Assembly: GCF_003666685.1 (NCBI RefSeq)
Contig: NZ_RCIZ01000011.1
Coordinates: forward strand, 62,001 to 126,000
Source: Mesorhizobium sp. YM1C-6-2
GTDB taxonomy: Bacteria > Pseudomonadota > Alphaproteobacteria > Rhizobiales > Rhizobiaceae
DNA length: 64,000 bases
Direction of reading: 5' to 3'
Position numbers and translations under genes: made by a program. Below, piece by piece: positions 8,434 to 19,700 of the stretch (positions within the stretch are counted from its first letter, which is position 1; each line of letters opens with the position of its first letter). The notes beneath the pieces were generated by a model. That model saw only the letters and a list, made by a program, of their open reading frames with translations, ran no database searches and had not been told where the DNA came from.

Positions 8434-11400
8434 ATGGCGCAAGCCTCTTACTCTTTCCTGGACGTTGCCGCGCTCGACGAAGTGCGTGAGCGTTTCGCCG
8501 CCGGCGACGCACTCGTCATCCTGTCCGACGACCTCGGGGAGATGATCTGGGCGAACGGTCCGGGCGCGGCGCTGTTCGGCCATGCCGACGTCGAGACGGC
8601 GCTCGGCGCCGAGGCGCCGCTGGGCGCGGCGGCGAAGCGGCAGATCGCGGCGACCAGCGGATTCCCCGACATCGGCCGCGACCGCGCGCTGCTGGTGCGG
8701 GTTGCGTCGGGCATGTCGAGCTGGGCGCTGCAGTTCCTGGCGAGCGCGGTGACGCTGCCCGACGGCGAGAGGGCGATCCTGCTCGCACAGCCGGCCAGCG
8801 TCGGCGGCGCGGACGACGACATTTCGGCAAGAGCGATCGGCGGCTTCTCGGCGGCCGGTCATTTCCTGGCTTTTATCGACAGGGAAGGCGGGGTCGAGGC
8901 GGCGGCTCCCGGTTTCGCGCGGCTCGGCCTTGCCAAGGAAGCGCTGGCGGACATGGTCAGCGAGGCGAGGGAACGGCAACCGATCGTCAAGCGCATGCTG
9001 CAGGGCAGGCGCGGCGCTCTGCCGGCCGGGCTGGCGCGGCTGACCGACGAGCGGCATCTGCTGGTCGTGATCGACGAGAATTTCGCCGACGAGCCGGAGG
9101 AGGAAGCCGCCGCGGCGACGCCGACGGACACCGGTGCGCTCGACGTGGAAGCGGCCGCCGAGGCGGCGGTCCTCGCCGGGCAGCCCCCGGTCCGCGAGAT
9201 CTGGTATCTCGGCAGCACCGATGGTGCTGGACGTCCGGAAACAGAGGAACCGTCGATCGAAGCCGTAGCGGATGCCGTACCGCCTCCGACGGAGGCCCCC
9301 GAGCTTGGCGGCCCGATGGAGATCGAGCCGGCCTCCGGGCAGGCCATGGCCGAACCGGAGAACGAGGCATCGTCCGTCCCTGCGGAGGCGGCGGGACCAG
9401 AGGGTGTAGAGGACGAGGCCGCTCGGCCGGAGGTGGCAGAAGCCGCCGTCGTGGCGCGCGAGTCGGAAGCACCGCAAGAGGCCGTGTCGGAGACACAAGC
9501 ACAGAAAGAGGCTGCGCCTCAGGCGCCGCCTCAGGAAGCGCAGCCGGCGCAGCGCGCAAGCGGGCCGGTCCGTTTCGTGTGGCGGACCGACGCCGACGGA
9601 AAATTCAGCCAGATCTCGCGCGAATTCTCGCTCGCCGTCGGCGAGCTTGCCGCCGACATCGTCGGGCGGCGGTTCCACGACGTGGCGAACGCATTCGGCT
9701 TCGACGCGACCGGCGAGATCGCCGGGCTGCTGGCGCGCCGCGACACATGGTCGGGCCGCTCGGTCGCCTGGCCGGTGGCCGGCACCGACCTCAAGATCCC
9801 GGTCGATCTGGCCGCGCTGCCCGTCTACGATCGCAACCGCAATTTCGAAGGTTTTCGCGGCTTCGGCGTCGCACGCACCGGCGACGCGATGCCCGACCCC
9901 GAAGGCATAGGGCTGGTCCTGGTCAGGCTGCCGGAGACGGAGCCGGACGCAACGCCGCGCCGGGCGGAAGACGCCGCGACCGCCGCCGAACCGAAGCCCG
10001 CGAAAGACGTTCCACGCGACGACAACGCGACGACCGATGCCGCCGACCCCTTCCATGGCGAAAAGCCGGCGCTGGCGGTGGCGTCCGCGCCGGACCGCCG
10101 CTTCTCCGACAAGATCATCCGGCTGGCCGAGCACAGGCACCCCGCCAACGACCGTGGGCCGAACGGCAATGGCGGCGAGCGCAGCCTGTCCGCCGGTGAG
10201 CGCATAACCTTCCAGCAGATCGGCGAGCGGCTGAAGAAGGAAAGCGGCGCGTCGGCGACGCCGGAAACCGAAAGCAAGCCGAAGCCGGAGGCGGGACCCG
10301 CGGAAGCTGAGAAGCGGACGGAGGTCAGCGGTGCTGCGCCGGCACGCGAGGCAGGGCGGTCTGAGCCACCGGCCGGTGAGCAGGCCGTGTTCGAGGAGCC
10401 GGACGATGCGACCGTCGACGCCGAAGACGTCGCCGCGCTGCAGGCGCTCGACGGGGTGACGGACGAAGCGGCTGATCTGCCGGAGAAGACCGTCTCTGAA
10501 GCTTTCGAACAGGTAGCGTCCACCGGCGAAGCCCGGGCGGCGGAGCCGGAAGCAGTGCCGCCCGCAACGGAAGCCGGGGAAGCTTCGGAACCGAAGGAAC
10601 CCGTCACCCCGCCGGCGAAGGCGCGCAAGAGCGGCCGTCCGGGGATGTCGCTGCTCGACTTTGCGCAATGGGGCAAGGACGAGCCCGCCGGGCCGGCGAG
10701 CGATGACGCGCCGAAATCCGCCGCCATGGTCGAGATGGAAGAGGCGGCAGCGCTGGACGGGCACACGCTACCTGTTGCGCAGGAGGAAGCGCCGGCGGAG
10801 GTGAGCGAACCAGCTCCTGCCGAGCCCGGTGGCGAGGCCCCGGCGGCGGCCGGATCGGCGGATGCCGAGACGAGAGCAGCCGAACCGGTCGGCATCGAGC
10901 CATTGCAGGCCGACGAGACCGATGCGGAAGCTGCGGAAGAGACGAGAGCGGCCGACGTCGCGGCGGCGGGAGAGGCGGAAGCGGCCGCTGCCTCGCCGGC
11001 CGAGGCAGGCGCAGGCCTGTCGATCCTCGAAAGGCTGCCCGTGCCGCTGCTCGTCCATTCCGGCGACAGGCTGCACTACGCCAATGACGAGTTTTTCGCG
11101 CTGACCGGCTACCGCTCGATCGAGGAACTGGCCGACGCCGGCGGCATCGGTGTTCTGTTCGCCGATCCCTACGAGGATGAGGCCGGCGACGAGCACGACC
11201 CCGGTCCGCGCCAGACCGATCGCCACATGCGGCTGAAGACGAAGGGCGGCGAGGAATTCCCCGTCCAGGCGTTCCTGCAGTCGGTCCCGTGGGAAGGCGG
11301 CAAGGCGCTGCTGCTGGTGCTGTCCCGCGCCAGGGAGGGCACGCTCGGCTCCGGCCAGTCGCCGCTGATCGCCGAACTCGAGGCGCGCGTCGCCGAGATG

Positions 11401-12495
11401 CGCACCATCATCGATACGGCGACCGACGGCGTCGTGCTGATCGCCCGCGACGGGAGCATCCGCTCGATCAGCCGGCCGGCCGAAGCGCTGTTTGGCATGG
11501 ACAGCGATGATGTGGCCGGAAAATCCTTCGCGTCGCTCTTCGCGATCGAAAGCCAGAAGGCGGCCGGCGACTACCTCAACGGGCTCACCGACCACGGCGT
11601 CGCGAGCGTGCTCAACGACGGGCGCGAGGTGATCGGCCGCGAAGCGGAGGGCCGCTTCATCCCGCTCTTCATGACGATCGGCAAGCTGCCCGGCGACAGC
11701 GGCTATTGCGCGGTGGTGCGCGACATCACCCAGTGGAAGCGCGCCGAGGAGGAGCTGACGCAGGCGCGCGCGACGGCCGAGCGCGCCTCCTCGCACAAGA
11801 CCGAGTTCCTGGCGCGCATCAGCCACGAGATCCGCACGCCGCTCAACGCCATCATCGGCTTCTCCGAACTGATGCTGGACGAGAAGTTCGGGCCGGTCGC
11901 CAACGACCGCTACCGCGACTATCTCCGTGACATCAACCGCTCGGGCAACCACGTGCTCGACCTCGTCAACGACCTCCTCGACATCTCAAAGATCGAGGCC
12001 GGACAGCAGGAGATGGCCTACGAGGCCGTATCGCTCAACGAGACGCTGGCCGAGACGGTGGCGCTGATGCAGCCGCAGGCCAACCGCGAGCGGGTGATCA
12101 TCCGCTCGAGCTTCGCCTCGAAGCTGCCGGACGTGGTTGCGGATTTGCGCAGCGTCCGCCAGATCGCGCTCAACATCCTGTCCAACGCCGTGCGCTACAC
12201 GCAGGCCGGCGGCCAGGTGATCGTCTCCACCGCCTACGAGGCGCAAGGCGAGGTGGTGCTTAGGGTGCGCGACACCGGCATCGGCATGACGCCGGCCGAG
12301 ATCGAGCAGGCGCTGAAGCCGTTCAAGCAGATCAACTCGCTGAAGCGCACGCGCGGCGACGGCACCGGCCTCGGCCTGCCGCTGACCAAGGCGATGGTGG
12401 AGGCCAACCGCGCCAGATTCTCCATCCACTCGACGCCGGGAGAAGGCACGCTGGTCGAAGTGGCCTTCCCGCCGACGAGGGTGCTCGCGGATTAG
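8434..12495 (+). CDS. Multi-PAS sensor histidine kinase (PdhS/DivJ/PleC-like)
   Basis: A 1353-residue kinase with no obvious membrane segment. An N-terminal PAS-like region (about 5-100) is followed by a long acidic Ala/Glu/Pro-rich linker (about 210-375), a PAS-like fold (about 380-490), a second long low-complexity linker (about 500-860), and two PAS domains (about 862-965 and 984-1095). The HisKA domain has [20 protein letters not shown] with the phospho-His at 1131, and the HATPase domain has [16 protein letters not shown] and GTGLGLPL. The H-box and the [13 protein letters not shown] segment resemble the DivJ/PleC/PdhS cell-cycle kinases that act on DivK in rhizobia and Brucella. That identity is likely but unproven. 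The start ATG follows a weak ribosome site. Confidence 0.85.
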   Translation: MAQASYSFLDVAALDEVRERFAAGDALVILSDDLGEMIWANGPGAALFGHADVETALGAEAPLGAAAKRQIAATSGFPDIGRDRALLVRVASGMSSWALQFLASAVTLPDGERAILLAQPASVGGADDDISARAIGGFSAAGHFLAFIDREGGVEAAAPGFARLGLAKEALADMVSEARERQPIVKRMLQGRRGALPAGLARLTDERHLLVVIDENFADEPEEEAAAATPTDTGALDVEAAAEAAVLAGQPPVREIWYLGSTDGAGRPETEEPSIEAVADAVPPPTEAPELGGPMEIEPASGQAMAEPENEASSVPAEAAGPEGVEDEAARPEVAEAAVVARESEAPQEAVSETQAQKEAAPQAPPQEAQPAQRASGPVRFVWRTDADGKFSQISREFSLAVGELAADIVGRRFHDVANAFGFDATGEIAGLLARRDTWSGRSVAWPVAGTDLKIPVDLAALPVYDRNRNFEGFRGFGVARTGDAMPDPEGIGLVLVRLPETEPDATPRRAEDAATAAEPKPAKDVPRDDNATTDAADPFHGEKPALAVASAPDRRFSDKIIRLAEHRHPANDRGPNGNGGERSLSAGERITFQQIGERLKKESGASATPETESKPKPEAGPAEAEKRTEVSGAAPAREAGRSEPPAGEQAVFEEPDDATVDAEDVAALQALDGVTDEAADLPEKTVSEAFEQVASTGEARAAEPEAVPPATEAGEASEPKEPVTPPAKARKSGRPGMSLLDFAQWGKDEPAGPASDDAPKSAAMVEMEEAAALDGHTLPVAQEEAPAEVSEPAPAEPGGEAPAAAGSADAETRAAEPVGIEPLQADETDAEAAEETRAADVAAAGEAEAAAASPAEAGAGLSILERLPVPLLVHSGDRLHYANDEFFALTGYRSIEELADAGGIGVLFADPYEDEAGDEHDPGPRQTDRHMRLKTKGGEEFPVQAFLQSVPWEGGKALLLVLSRAREGTLGSGQSPLIAELEARVAEMRTIIDTATDGVVLIARDGSIRSISRPAEALFGMDSDDVAGKSFASLFAIESQKAAGDYLNGLTDHGVASVLNDGREVIGREAEGRFIPLFMTIGKLPGDSGYCAVVRDITQWKRAEEELTQARATAERASSHKTEFLARISHEIRTPLNAIIGFSELMLDEKFGPVANDRYRDYLRDINRSGNHVLDLVNDLLDISKIEAGQQEMAYEAVSLNETLAETVALMQPQANRERVIIRSSFASKLPDVVADLRSVRQIALNILSNAVRYTQAGGQVIVSTAYEAQGEVVLRVRDTGIGMTPAEIEQALKPFKQINSLKRTRGDGTGLGLPLTKAMVEANRARFSIHSTPGEGTLVEVAFPPTRVLAD

Positions 12496-12543
12496 TTTCT
12501 CGCGCCGGCTTGCCGCGACATTGCCTGTCCTTACAATTGCACG

Positions 12544-12834
12544 ATGGGCAGGCGGGGGTACGTCTATATCCTGGCGTCACAGAAGAACGGCACGCTTTAC
12601 ACCGGCGTGACGTCGGATCTCGCCGGCCGGATACATCAGCATCGGACGGGCACCGGCTCGAAGTTTGCGGCCCGATACGGCGTCATGCGGCTGGTCTGGT
12701 TCGACGAATATGAACTGATCGTCGACGCCATTGCGCGGGAGAAGGCGATCAAGAAATGGCCGCGAGCGTGGAAGATCAAGCTGATCGAAGAGCATAATCC
12801 GCATTGGCACGATATTTCGTGGCATCTGCTGTGA
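12544..12834 (+). CDS. GIY-YIG nuclease family protein
   Basis: A 96-residue single-domain protein of the YhbQ/UPF0213 type. It begins with the family signature as YVYILASQKNGTLYTGVT, followed by the conserved Arg (LAGRIHQHRTG) and the basic helix REKAIKKWPRAWKIKLIEE. Such small stand-alone GIY-YIG proteins are common in alphaproteobacteria; their substrates are poorly known and are generally presumed to be DNA. It lies 48 bases after the kinase gene but has no clear functional link to it. A long repeat-bearing gap follows. Confidence 0.88.
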   Translation: MGRRGYVYILASQKNGTLYTGVTSDLAGRIHQHRTGTGSKFAARYGVMRLVWFDEYELIVDAIAREKAIKKWPRAWKIKLIEEHNPHWHDISWHLL

Positions 12835-12902
12835 GTTGCCGGCCACTCACCTTGGCTTGGCTGCCGTGAACTTAGTCTGGGCAGTCTTTGTTGCGGCAAC
12901 TC

Positions 12903-12965
12903 CGAGGCATGGATTCCCGACACTCTCCGCTCGCTTCGCTCGCTCACGAGGTCGGGAATGACGGA
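12903..12965 (+). repeat. REP-like 63-base repeat, copy 1 of inverted pair
   Basis: This 63-base element is the reverse complement of 13140-13202 with a single mismatch. Its ends contain a nine-base internal inverted repeat (ATTCCCGAC ... GTCGGGAAT) around a CGCTCG-repeat core, so each copy can fold alone and the two copies can pair with one another. No transposase is nearby. Confidence 0.85.
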
Positions 12966-13139
12966 CTTCATATTACGCTCCAGTTAATCTCCGAATTACG
13001 CTTCGGCTAACCTGTAAAGTTGCCGTAACTGCTTTCCGTCGAGCCGTACTGCTGCACATCGAGCATTGCATCCACACTTCCGCCAATTGCGACTTTTCGC
13101 CAGTCGTAACCTTGGCGATTGGCTGTGCAGCCGAAGCAA

Positions 13140-13202
13140 TCCGTCATTCCCGACCTCGTGAGCGAGCAAAGCGAGCGGAGAGTGTCGGGAATCCATGCCT
13201 CG
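13140..13202 (-). repeat. REP-like 63-base repeat, copy 2 of inverted pair
   Basis: Reverse-complement partner of 12903-12965, matching 62 of 63 bases. The pair resembles the dispersed palindromic elements with GGAATGACGG ends found between genes in many proteobacteria; the cluster at 53.4-54.1 kb has a different core but the same style of ends. Confidence 0.85.
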
Positions 13203-13389
13203 CCGATGCGGACGCCAAGCCGGTGGAGACTGGCGAGTGGTCAGTTGAAACTGTACCCCAGCGACTGCTGCAGAACATGACGGACATCGGTGGCTGCCCG
13301 GATAGATGAAACACATTCCTGTGACCGAGTGCCGCGCCACCGATGGCCTCCGAAGGGCATCCCGTTGAAAGTGGTCACGAATCGTCCAG

Positions 13390-13406
13390 TTTAGAACGGT
13401 TCTAAC
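13390..13406. promoter_or_regulatory. Iron control element (Irr box-like palindrome)
   Basis: TTTAGAACGGTTCTAAC contains the perfect palindrome TTAGAA-N3-TTCTAA (13391-13405), matching the ICE motif bound by the haem-dependent regulator Irr in Rhizobiales. It is about 130 bases upstream of the iron-binding protein gene at 13535, so iron- and haem-dependent control of that operon is likely. Confidence 0.75.
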
Positions 13407-13534
13407 CTATTGATTTCCCTATCGCTTATCTTGACGCCCACGGTCAGATTTTACATAGAGACGGCGTTCCGGTCCGGAACCAGGGATGAAGCACGTGCCA
13501 CACCCCCGACCCTCGACGGCCAGGAGAGAGACAC

Positions 13535-14569
13535 ATGAACGTTAAGATGAATTCCGTCGCGGCCTTCGCGCTCGCCGCGCTGTTTTCCGGCGCCGCCTAT
13601 GCGGACGGTGCGGTCAACATCTACACCTACCGCCAGCCCGACCTGATCAAGCCGGTGCTCGACGCCTTCACGGCCGAAACCGGCATCAAGACGGAAGTGC
13701 TGTTTCTCGACAAGGGTCTCGAGGAGCGCGTCCAGGCGGAAGGCACCAACTCGCCGGTCGACGTCATCATGACGGTCGACATCTCGCGCCTGACCAAGGC
13801 CAAGGAAGCGGGCATCACCCAGGCGCTGAACGACGAGGTGGTCAACGCGGAGATCCCGGCCGAATATCGCGACCCCGAGGGACACTGGTTCGGCCTGACC
13901 AAGCGCGCCCGCGTCATCTACGCGTCGAAGGACCGCGTCACCGACACCGCGCTGACCTATGCCGATCTCGCCGACCCCAAGTGGAAGGGTAAGCTCTGCA
14001 TGCGCTCGGGCCAGCACGACTACAACCTCGCGCTGATCTCGGCGGCGATCGCCCATTGGGGCCCCGAGAAGGCCGAGGAGTGGGTGACCGGCCTCAAGGC
14101 CAATCTCGGCCGCAAGCCCGACGGCGGCGACCGGCCGCAGGCCGGCGCGATCTTCTCGGGCGAATGCGACATCGCGCTCGGCAACACCTATTATGTCGGC
14201 CTGATGCGCACCAACGAGAAGGAGCCGAAGGAGAAGGAGTGGGGCAACGCGATCAACGTGATCTTCCCGACCTTCGAGAACGGCAAGACGCACGTCAACA
14301 TCTCGGGCGCGGCGCTGGCGAAGAACGCGCCGAACCGCGACAATGCCGTCAAGCTCATCCAGTTCCTGGCGAGCGACAAGGCGCAGCAGATCTACGCTGA
14401 GACGAACTACGAATATCCGGTCGAGCCGGGCCTGGAGCCGTCGGAGATGGTGAAGTCGTTCGGCGAACTCAACGCCGATACGCTGTCGCTCGCCGAGATC
14501 GGCAGCCATCGCAAGGAAGCGTCCGAGATCGTGGATCGGGTCGCGCTCGACGACGGCCCGTCGTCGTAA
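13535..14569 (+). CDS. fbpA: Ferric iron ABC transporter, periplasmic binding protein (FbpA/FutA type)
   Basis: A 344-residue secreted protein with a signal peptide cut after about residue 23 (ALFSGAAYA-DG). The mature part begins VNIYTYRQPDLIKPVLDAF, the typical start of ferric-binding proteins, and keeps the NTYY motif near residue 227 whose tyrosines bind Fe(III), plus GLTKRARVIYASKDRV and DLADPKWKGKLC. It delivers iron to the downstream permease. An AGGAGAG ribosome site precedes the ATG. An Irr-box lies upstream, and a strong hairpin at 14612-14635 separates it from the permease gene. Confidence 0.92.
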   Translation: MNVKMNSVAAFALAALFSGAAYADGAVNIYTYRQPDLIKPVLDAFTAETGIKTEVLFLDKGLEERVQAEGTNSPVDVIMTVDISRLTKAKEAGITQALNDEVVNAEIPAEYRDPEGHWFGLTKRARVIYASKDRVTDTALTYADLADPKWKGKLCMRSGQHDYNLALISAAIAHWGPEKAEEWVTGLKANLGRKPDGGDRPQAGAIFSGECDIALGNTYYVGLMRTNEKEPKEKEWGNAINVIFPTFENGKTHVNISGAALAKNAPNRDNAVKLIQFLASDKAQQIYAETNYEYPVEPGLEPSEMVKSFGELNADTLSLAEIGSHRKEASEIVDRVALDDGPSS

Positions 14570-14611
14570 GCCACCCGGCGGCATCTTGCGCAAGCGCCTG
14601 CCAACGATCCC

Positions 14612-14637
14612 AGCCGGGCCGCATGCGGCCCGGCTTT
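14612..14637 (+). terminator. Intra-operon hairpin terminator between iron-binding protein and permease
   Basis: A 24-base perfect palindrome (14612-14635, arms beginning AGCCGGGCCGC) ending in TTTT lies 42 bases after the binding-protein stop codon and 25 bases before the permease start. It is expected to end most transcripts, so that the binding protein exceeds the permease. Confidence 0.75.
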
Positions 14638-14660
14638 TCGCATGCAAGGCAAGCTGAACC

Positions 14661-16373
14661 GTGGCGGGTCTGCAGGGCACGGGCGGGACTCTGGCAGCTG
14701 GCCTCGGCGCGGCATCCCTTGCCGCCCGGCGCCCGCACCATCCCTGGCTGAAGCTGTTTGCGCTTCTGGTCAGCCTCGTCGTGCTGCTTCCCGTCCTGTC
14801 GCTCGCCTATGTGGCGCTGTCGGGCACCGGCGAGGACTGGCCGCATCTCGTGCGCAACGTGCTGCCCGGCGCCAGCGTTACGACGCTTTACCTGATGGCC
14901 ATGGTCGCCGTCGCGACGACGGCGGCCGGAGTGGCCTCGGCCTGGATGGTCGTCGCCTATGAATTCCCGCTGCGCAGGACGCTCGCCTGGGCGCTGGTGC
15001 TGCCGCTCGCGGTTCCCTCCTATCTCGCCGCCTACGCCTTCGGCGAATTCTTCGAATATTCGGGGCCGGTGCAGGGGCTGGTGCGGTCGCTTTTCGGCTT
15101 CCAGACCGCGCGCGACTACTGGTTCCCCGACATACGCTCGACGCCGGGTTGCGCGCTGGTGCTTGCCTCGGTGCTGTACCCATACGTCTATCTCACCACG
15201 CGCATCGTCTTCCTGATGCAGGGCAGGAACATCGCCGACGTGGCGCGCACGCTCGGCGCCCGGCCGGCCAAGGTGTTCTGGCGGGTGCTGCTCCCGGTCG
15301 CACGGCCGGCGATCGTCGCCGGCGTGGCACTGGTGCTGATGGAGACGATCAACGACATCGGCGCCGCCGAATATCTCGGCGTCCGCACGCTGACGGTGGC
15401 CGTCTACCAGACCTGGCTGGCGCGCGGCAGCCTGGAAGGCGGCGCGCAGATCGCGCTGATCATGCTGATCCTCGTCTTCGCCATCCTCGGCGCGGAATAC
15501 TGGGCAAGGCAGAAGCGGCGCTTCCACACCGGCCGCGCCACGCACATGAAGGCGCATCCGCCGCGCGTAGCGCTCAAGGGGTTCTGGGGGCCGCTGGCGA
15601 CGTTCCTGACGGCGCTGCCGGTGCTCTCGGGCTTCGGCGTGCCGGTCTACGTGTTCGGCGACTATGCCTCGCGCAGGCTCGACCAATTCACCTCGCCCGA
15701 CCTCGTCAACGCTTTCCTGAACAGCGTGATGACCGCCGGCTGCACCGCGCTGCTGACGGTCACGCTGGCGATCTTCCTGCTCAACGCGGTCCGGCTGTCG
15801 CGCTCGCGAGGCGTGACGGTGACGGTCAGGCTGGCCTCGATCGGCTACGCGCTGCCCGGCGGCATCCTCGGCCTCGGTCTGCTTTTCGTGCTGGCGCGTT
15901 TCGACAACGGGGTCGACGCCTTCTTCCGCCAGTATTTCGACCATTCCACCGGCCTGCTGCTGACCGGTTCGGCGGCGGGCGTCATCATCGCCTGCTCGAT
16001 CCGTTTCGTGGCGCTAGCCGAAGGGGCGATCCGCTCCGGGCTGGAAAAGCTGCCCGGCCATCTCGACGAGGCGGCGCGCAGCCTGGGCCGGACGCCGGCG
16101 CAGAGCGCGGCTTCCGTGCTGCTGCCGCTGCTCAAGCCTGCCATACTGACGGCGGCGGTGCTGGTCTTCGTCGATACCACCAAGGAACTGTCGGCGACGA
16201 TCCTGCTTCGGCCCTTCGGCTTCTCGACGCTCGCCACCCATGTCTACGAGAACGCCTCGCGCAGCGCCCCGCAGGAAGGTGCGGCGGCGGCGATCGTCAT
16301 CATCCTGACGGCGCTGGTGCCTGTGCTGCTTCTGTCGGGCGCGCTGGCCAAGGACCGCGAAGCCAGCCTCTGA
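14661..16373 (+). CDS. fbpB: Ferric iron ABC transporter, fused double permease (FbpB type)
   Basis: A 570-residue inner-membrane protein with about twelve hydrophobic helices in two homologous halves, each with a binding-protein-dependent permease (EAA-type) loop: IADVARTLGARPAKVFWRVL in the first half and LDEAARSLGRTPAQSAASVL in the second. This two-in-one layout is typical of FbpB/SfuB iron permeases. The start is a GTG at 14661 with only a weak ribosome site, downstream of the hairpin. The ATP-binding subunit normally encoded next (fbpC) is absent: the following gene is an unrelated secreted protein. Confidence 0.9.
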   Translation: MAGLQGTGGTLAAGLGAASLAARRPHHPWLKLFALLVSLVVLLPVLSLAYVALSGTGEDWPHLVRNVLPGASVTTLYLMAMVAVATTAAGVASAWMVVAYEFPLRRTLAWALVLPLAVPSYLAAYAFGEFFEYSGPVQGLVRSLFGFQTARDYWFPDIRSTPGCALVLASVLYPYVYLTTRIVFLMQGRNIADVARTLGARPAKVFWRVLLPVARPAIVAGVALVLMETINDIGAAEYLGVRTLTVAVYQTWLARGSLEGGAQIALIMLILVFAILGAEYWARQKRRFHTGRATHMKAHPPRVALKGFWGPLATFLTALPVLSGFGVPVYVFGDYASRRLDQFTSPDLVNAFLNSVMTAGCTALLTVTLAIFLLNAVRLSRSRGVTVTVRLASIGYALPGGILGLGLLFVLARFDNGVDAFFRQYFDHSTGLLLTGSAAGVIIACSIRFVALAEGAIRSGLEKLPGHLDEAARSLGRTPAQSAASVLLPLLKPAILTAAVLVFVDTTKELSATILLRPFGFSTLATHVYENASRSAPQEGAAAAIVIILTALVPVLLLSGALAKDREASL

Positions 16374-16471
16374 TATATTCCAGTCGGCTAATTTACAATC
16401 TTCCCGTTCGGAGCGACAGTCGGCTGCTTTCTGCAGTGCAGTCTGTCTCAACGCTACATGGGAGGGATGCA

Positions 16472-17059
16472 ATGAATGCCGGGCAAATCGCTTGCGCAGT
16501 CGCGGTCGCGCTCGCAGGACTTTCGATCACAGCACCCATCAGCGCCAGCGCCGAGGAGCCGAGCAAGGCCGAACTCGACGCCATCCGCGAAGCGCTGGTC
16601 AAGTACAAGGACCCCTATGTCGCCGTGCGCGACCTCTATCTGTCGACCGTCGGATGCGTGCACTACGACGGAATGAAGATGGAAGGCCACATGGAGTATC
16701 CGAAGGGCGGCATGGGCGTCCACTTCGTCAACCTGACGGTCCAGGGGCCGCTCGACCCGAAGCGGCCGAACGTGCTGATATACGAGCCGGTCGACGGAAA
16801 ACTCCAACTGGTGGCGGCGGAATGGCTGGTGCCGGTGACCGTGGCCAAGGAGCGTCCGGTGCTGATGGGGCAGCCTTTCCAGGGGCCGATGGAAGGACAC
16901 GAGCCGCTCATTCCGCAGGGCTTCGTCCACTACGACCTGCACGCCTGGCTGTTCAAGGACAACCCGAACGGCATGTTCAGCCCGACCAATCCCGACATCA
17001 CCTGCGACGGCTACGAATTCAGCCTGCTGGAGCACCCGACGAAGATCGTGGAGCCGTGA
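16472..17059 (+). CDS. Secreted hypothetical protein
   Basis: A 195-residue protein with a clear signal peptide (VAVALAGLSITAPISASA, cut near residue 26). The mature part has two cysteines (STVGCVHYDG and DITCDGYEF) that could form a disulfide, many aromatic and His residues, and FVHYDLHAWLFKDNPNG near the C-terminus. I do not recognise a named family. GGAGGG lies five bases before the ATG. It follows the iron permease by 98 bases on the same strand, but no heme or metal motif links it clearly to iron uptake. Confidence 0.8.
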   Translation: MNAGQIACAVAVALAGLSITAPISASAEEPSKAELDAIREALVKYKDPYVAVRDLYLSTVGCVHYDGMKMEGHMEYPKGGMGVHFVNLTVQGPLDPKRPNVLIYEPVDGKLQLVAAEWLVPVTVAKERPVLMGQPFQGPMEGHEPLIPQGFVHYDLHAWLFKDNPNGMFSPTNPDITCDGYEFSLLEHPTKIVEP

Positions 17060-17434
17060 CCTAGCGGTCGCGCCATCCTGCCGGGGCATCCTCTCCCCTG
17101 GAACGGGGAGAGGAGAACCCAAAAGAAAAGGCGCCAGGGAGGCGCCTTGAAGAGAATTTGCTGTGACAACGGGGCTTGAGCGAACATCGCCTCCTCGGGG
17201 GATGGTGAGGAGCGGGATTTCTCCCTTCAAGTTGGATGCAACTATCGGCGGGAGGGAGTTAACAAGTCCTTACCACCGGGCAAAAATCTTTACGAATGTG
17301 TACCACTCATGAAGTTTAGGTAAATTTGCCAGTTACCGGTCCTTAACCAGGAAAAGCCCGGATTTCCGGGCTTTCTCTGGGAACCGAGCATGTTTTGGCG
17401 GCTGGAAACCGGCCTGTAGCCCTCCTGGCCGGGC
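17060..17434. other. Gap with three hairpins between convergent genes
   Basis: No gene is seen. A ten-base-stem hairpin lies at 17089-17114 (TCCTCTCCCC / GGGGAGAGGA), an eight-base stem at 17128-17148 (AAGGCGCC / GGCGCCTT), and a terminator-like hairpin at 17353-17374. The rest, including an AT-richer stretch around 17260-17340, holds nothing I can name. Confidence 0.6.
17353..17374. terminator. Bidirectional hairpin terminator
   Basis: AAAGCCCGG and CCGGGCTTT form a nine-base stem with an ATTT loop. It lies between the convergent secreted-protein gene and acetoacetyl-CoA synthetase, with T or A runs on each side, and can end both transcripts. Confidence 0.7.
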
Positions 17435-19393
<1,959 letters not shown>

Positions 19394-19700
19394 TAATTCT
19401 CCTCCAGCCCGATCGCTACCGCCGAAAGCGGTACATACTGGCAGTTGATTGTTCGCATGGTCTTGTCCCGAGCGGCCTGCGAGCCTTAGTAGACCGTGGG
19501 CAAGACCGGTCCTTTTTGCATAGCGTGCTCCGCATGGGCAAGATGCGGTCGGCAGGACCGGAAACCAGCGCCATTTGGGAGCCACAATGGCTTGAAATGG
19601 CTTGTGCCGGGGGCTTTTTCGAGGGAATCGGGCGATGACAGGAAACGGACCGCATGCCGAATCAGGCGACGGACAGCCGCGCCGGGGCTGACGGAGCGGT
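19394..19700. other. Intergenic region between divergent aacS and AsmA genes
   Basis: About 307 bases with no credible gene. It should contain the promoters of the two divergent genes; I see no strong palindromic operator. Confidence 0.5.

Larger units (their letters stand above)
12835..13534. other. Gene-free 700-base gap with long inverted repeat and iron control element
   Basis: No convincing gene lies here. The region holds two 63-base inverted copies of one repeat (12903-12965 and 13140-13202) enclosing about 174 bases, then the Irr-box-like palindrome at 13390-13406 and the leader of the iron-transport operon with an AGGAGAG ribosome site just before 13535. Confidence 0.7.

Noticed and set aside
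8335-10764. An 809-residue minus-strand frame
   Set aside because: It is antisense to the multi-PAS kinase; its composition is that of an Arg-rich shadow frame.
12903-13202. The inverted pair as a standard insertion sequence
   Set aside because: The enclosed 174 bases cannot encode a transposase, and I could not identify flanking target duplications.
14469-15944. A 491-residue minus-strand frame
   Set aside because: It lies opposite the iron permease and has no recognisable fold.
15149-16471. A long frame leading into the secreted protein
   Set aside because: The upstream part is a shadow of the permease; only the part from the ATG at 16472, with ribosome site and signal peptide, is real.
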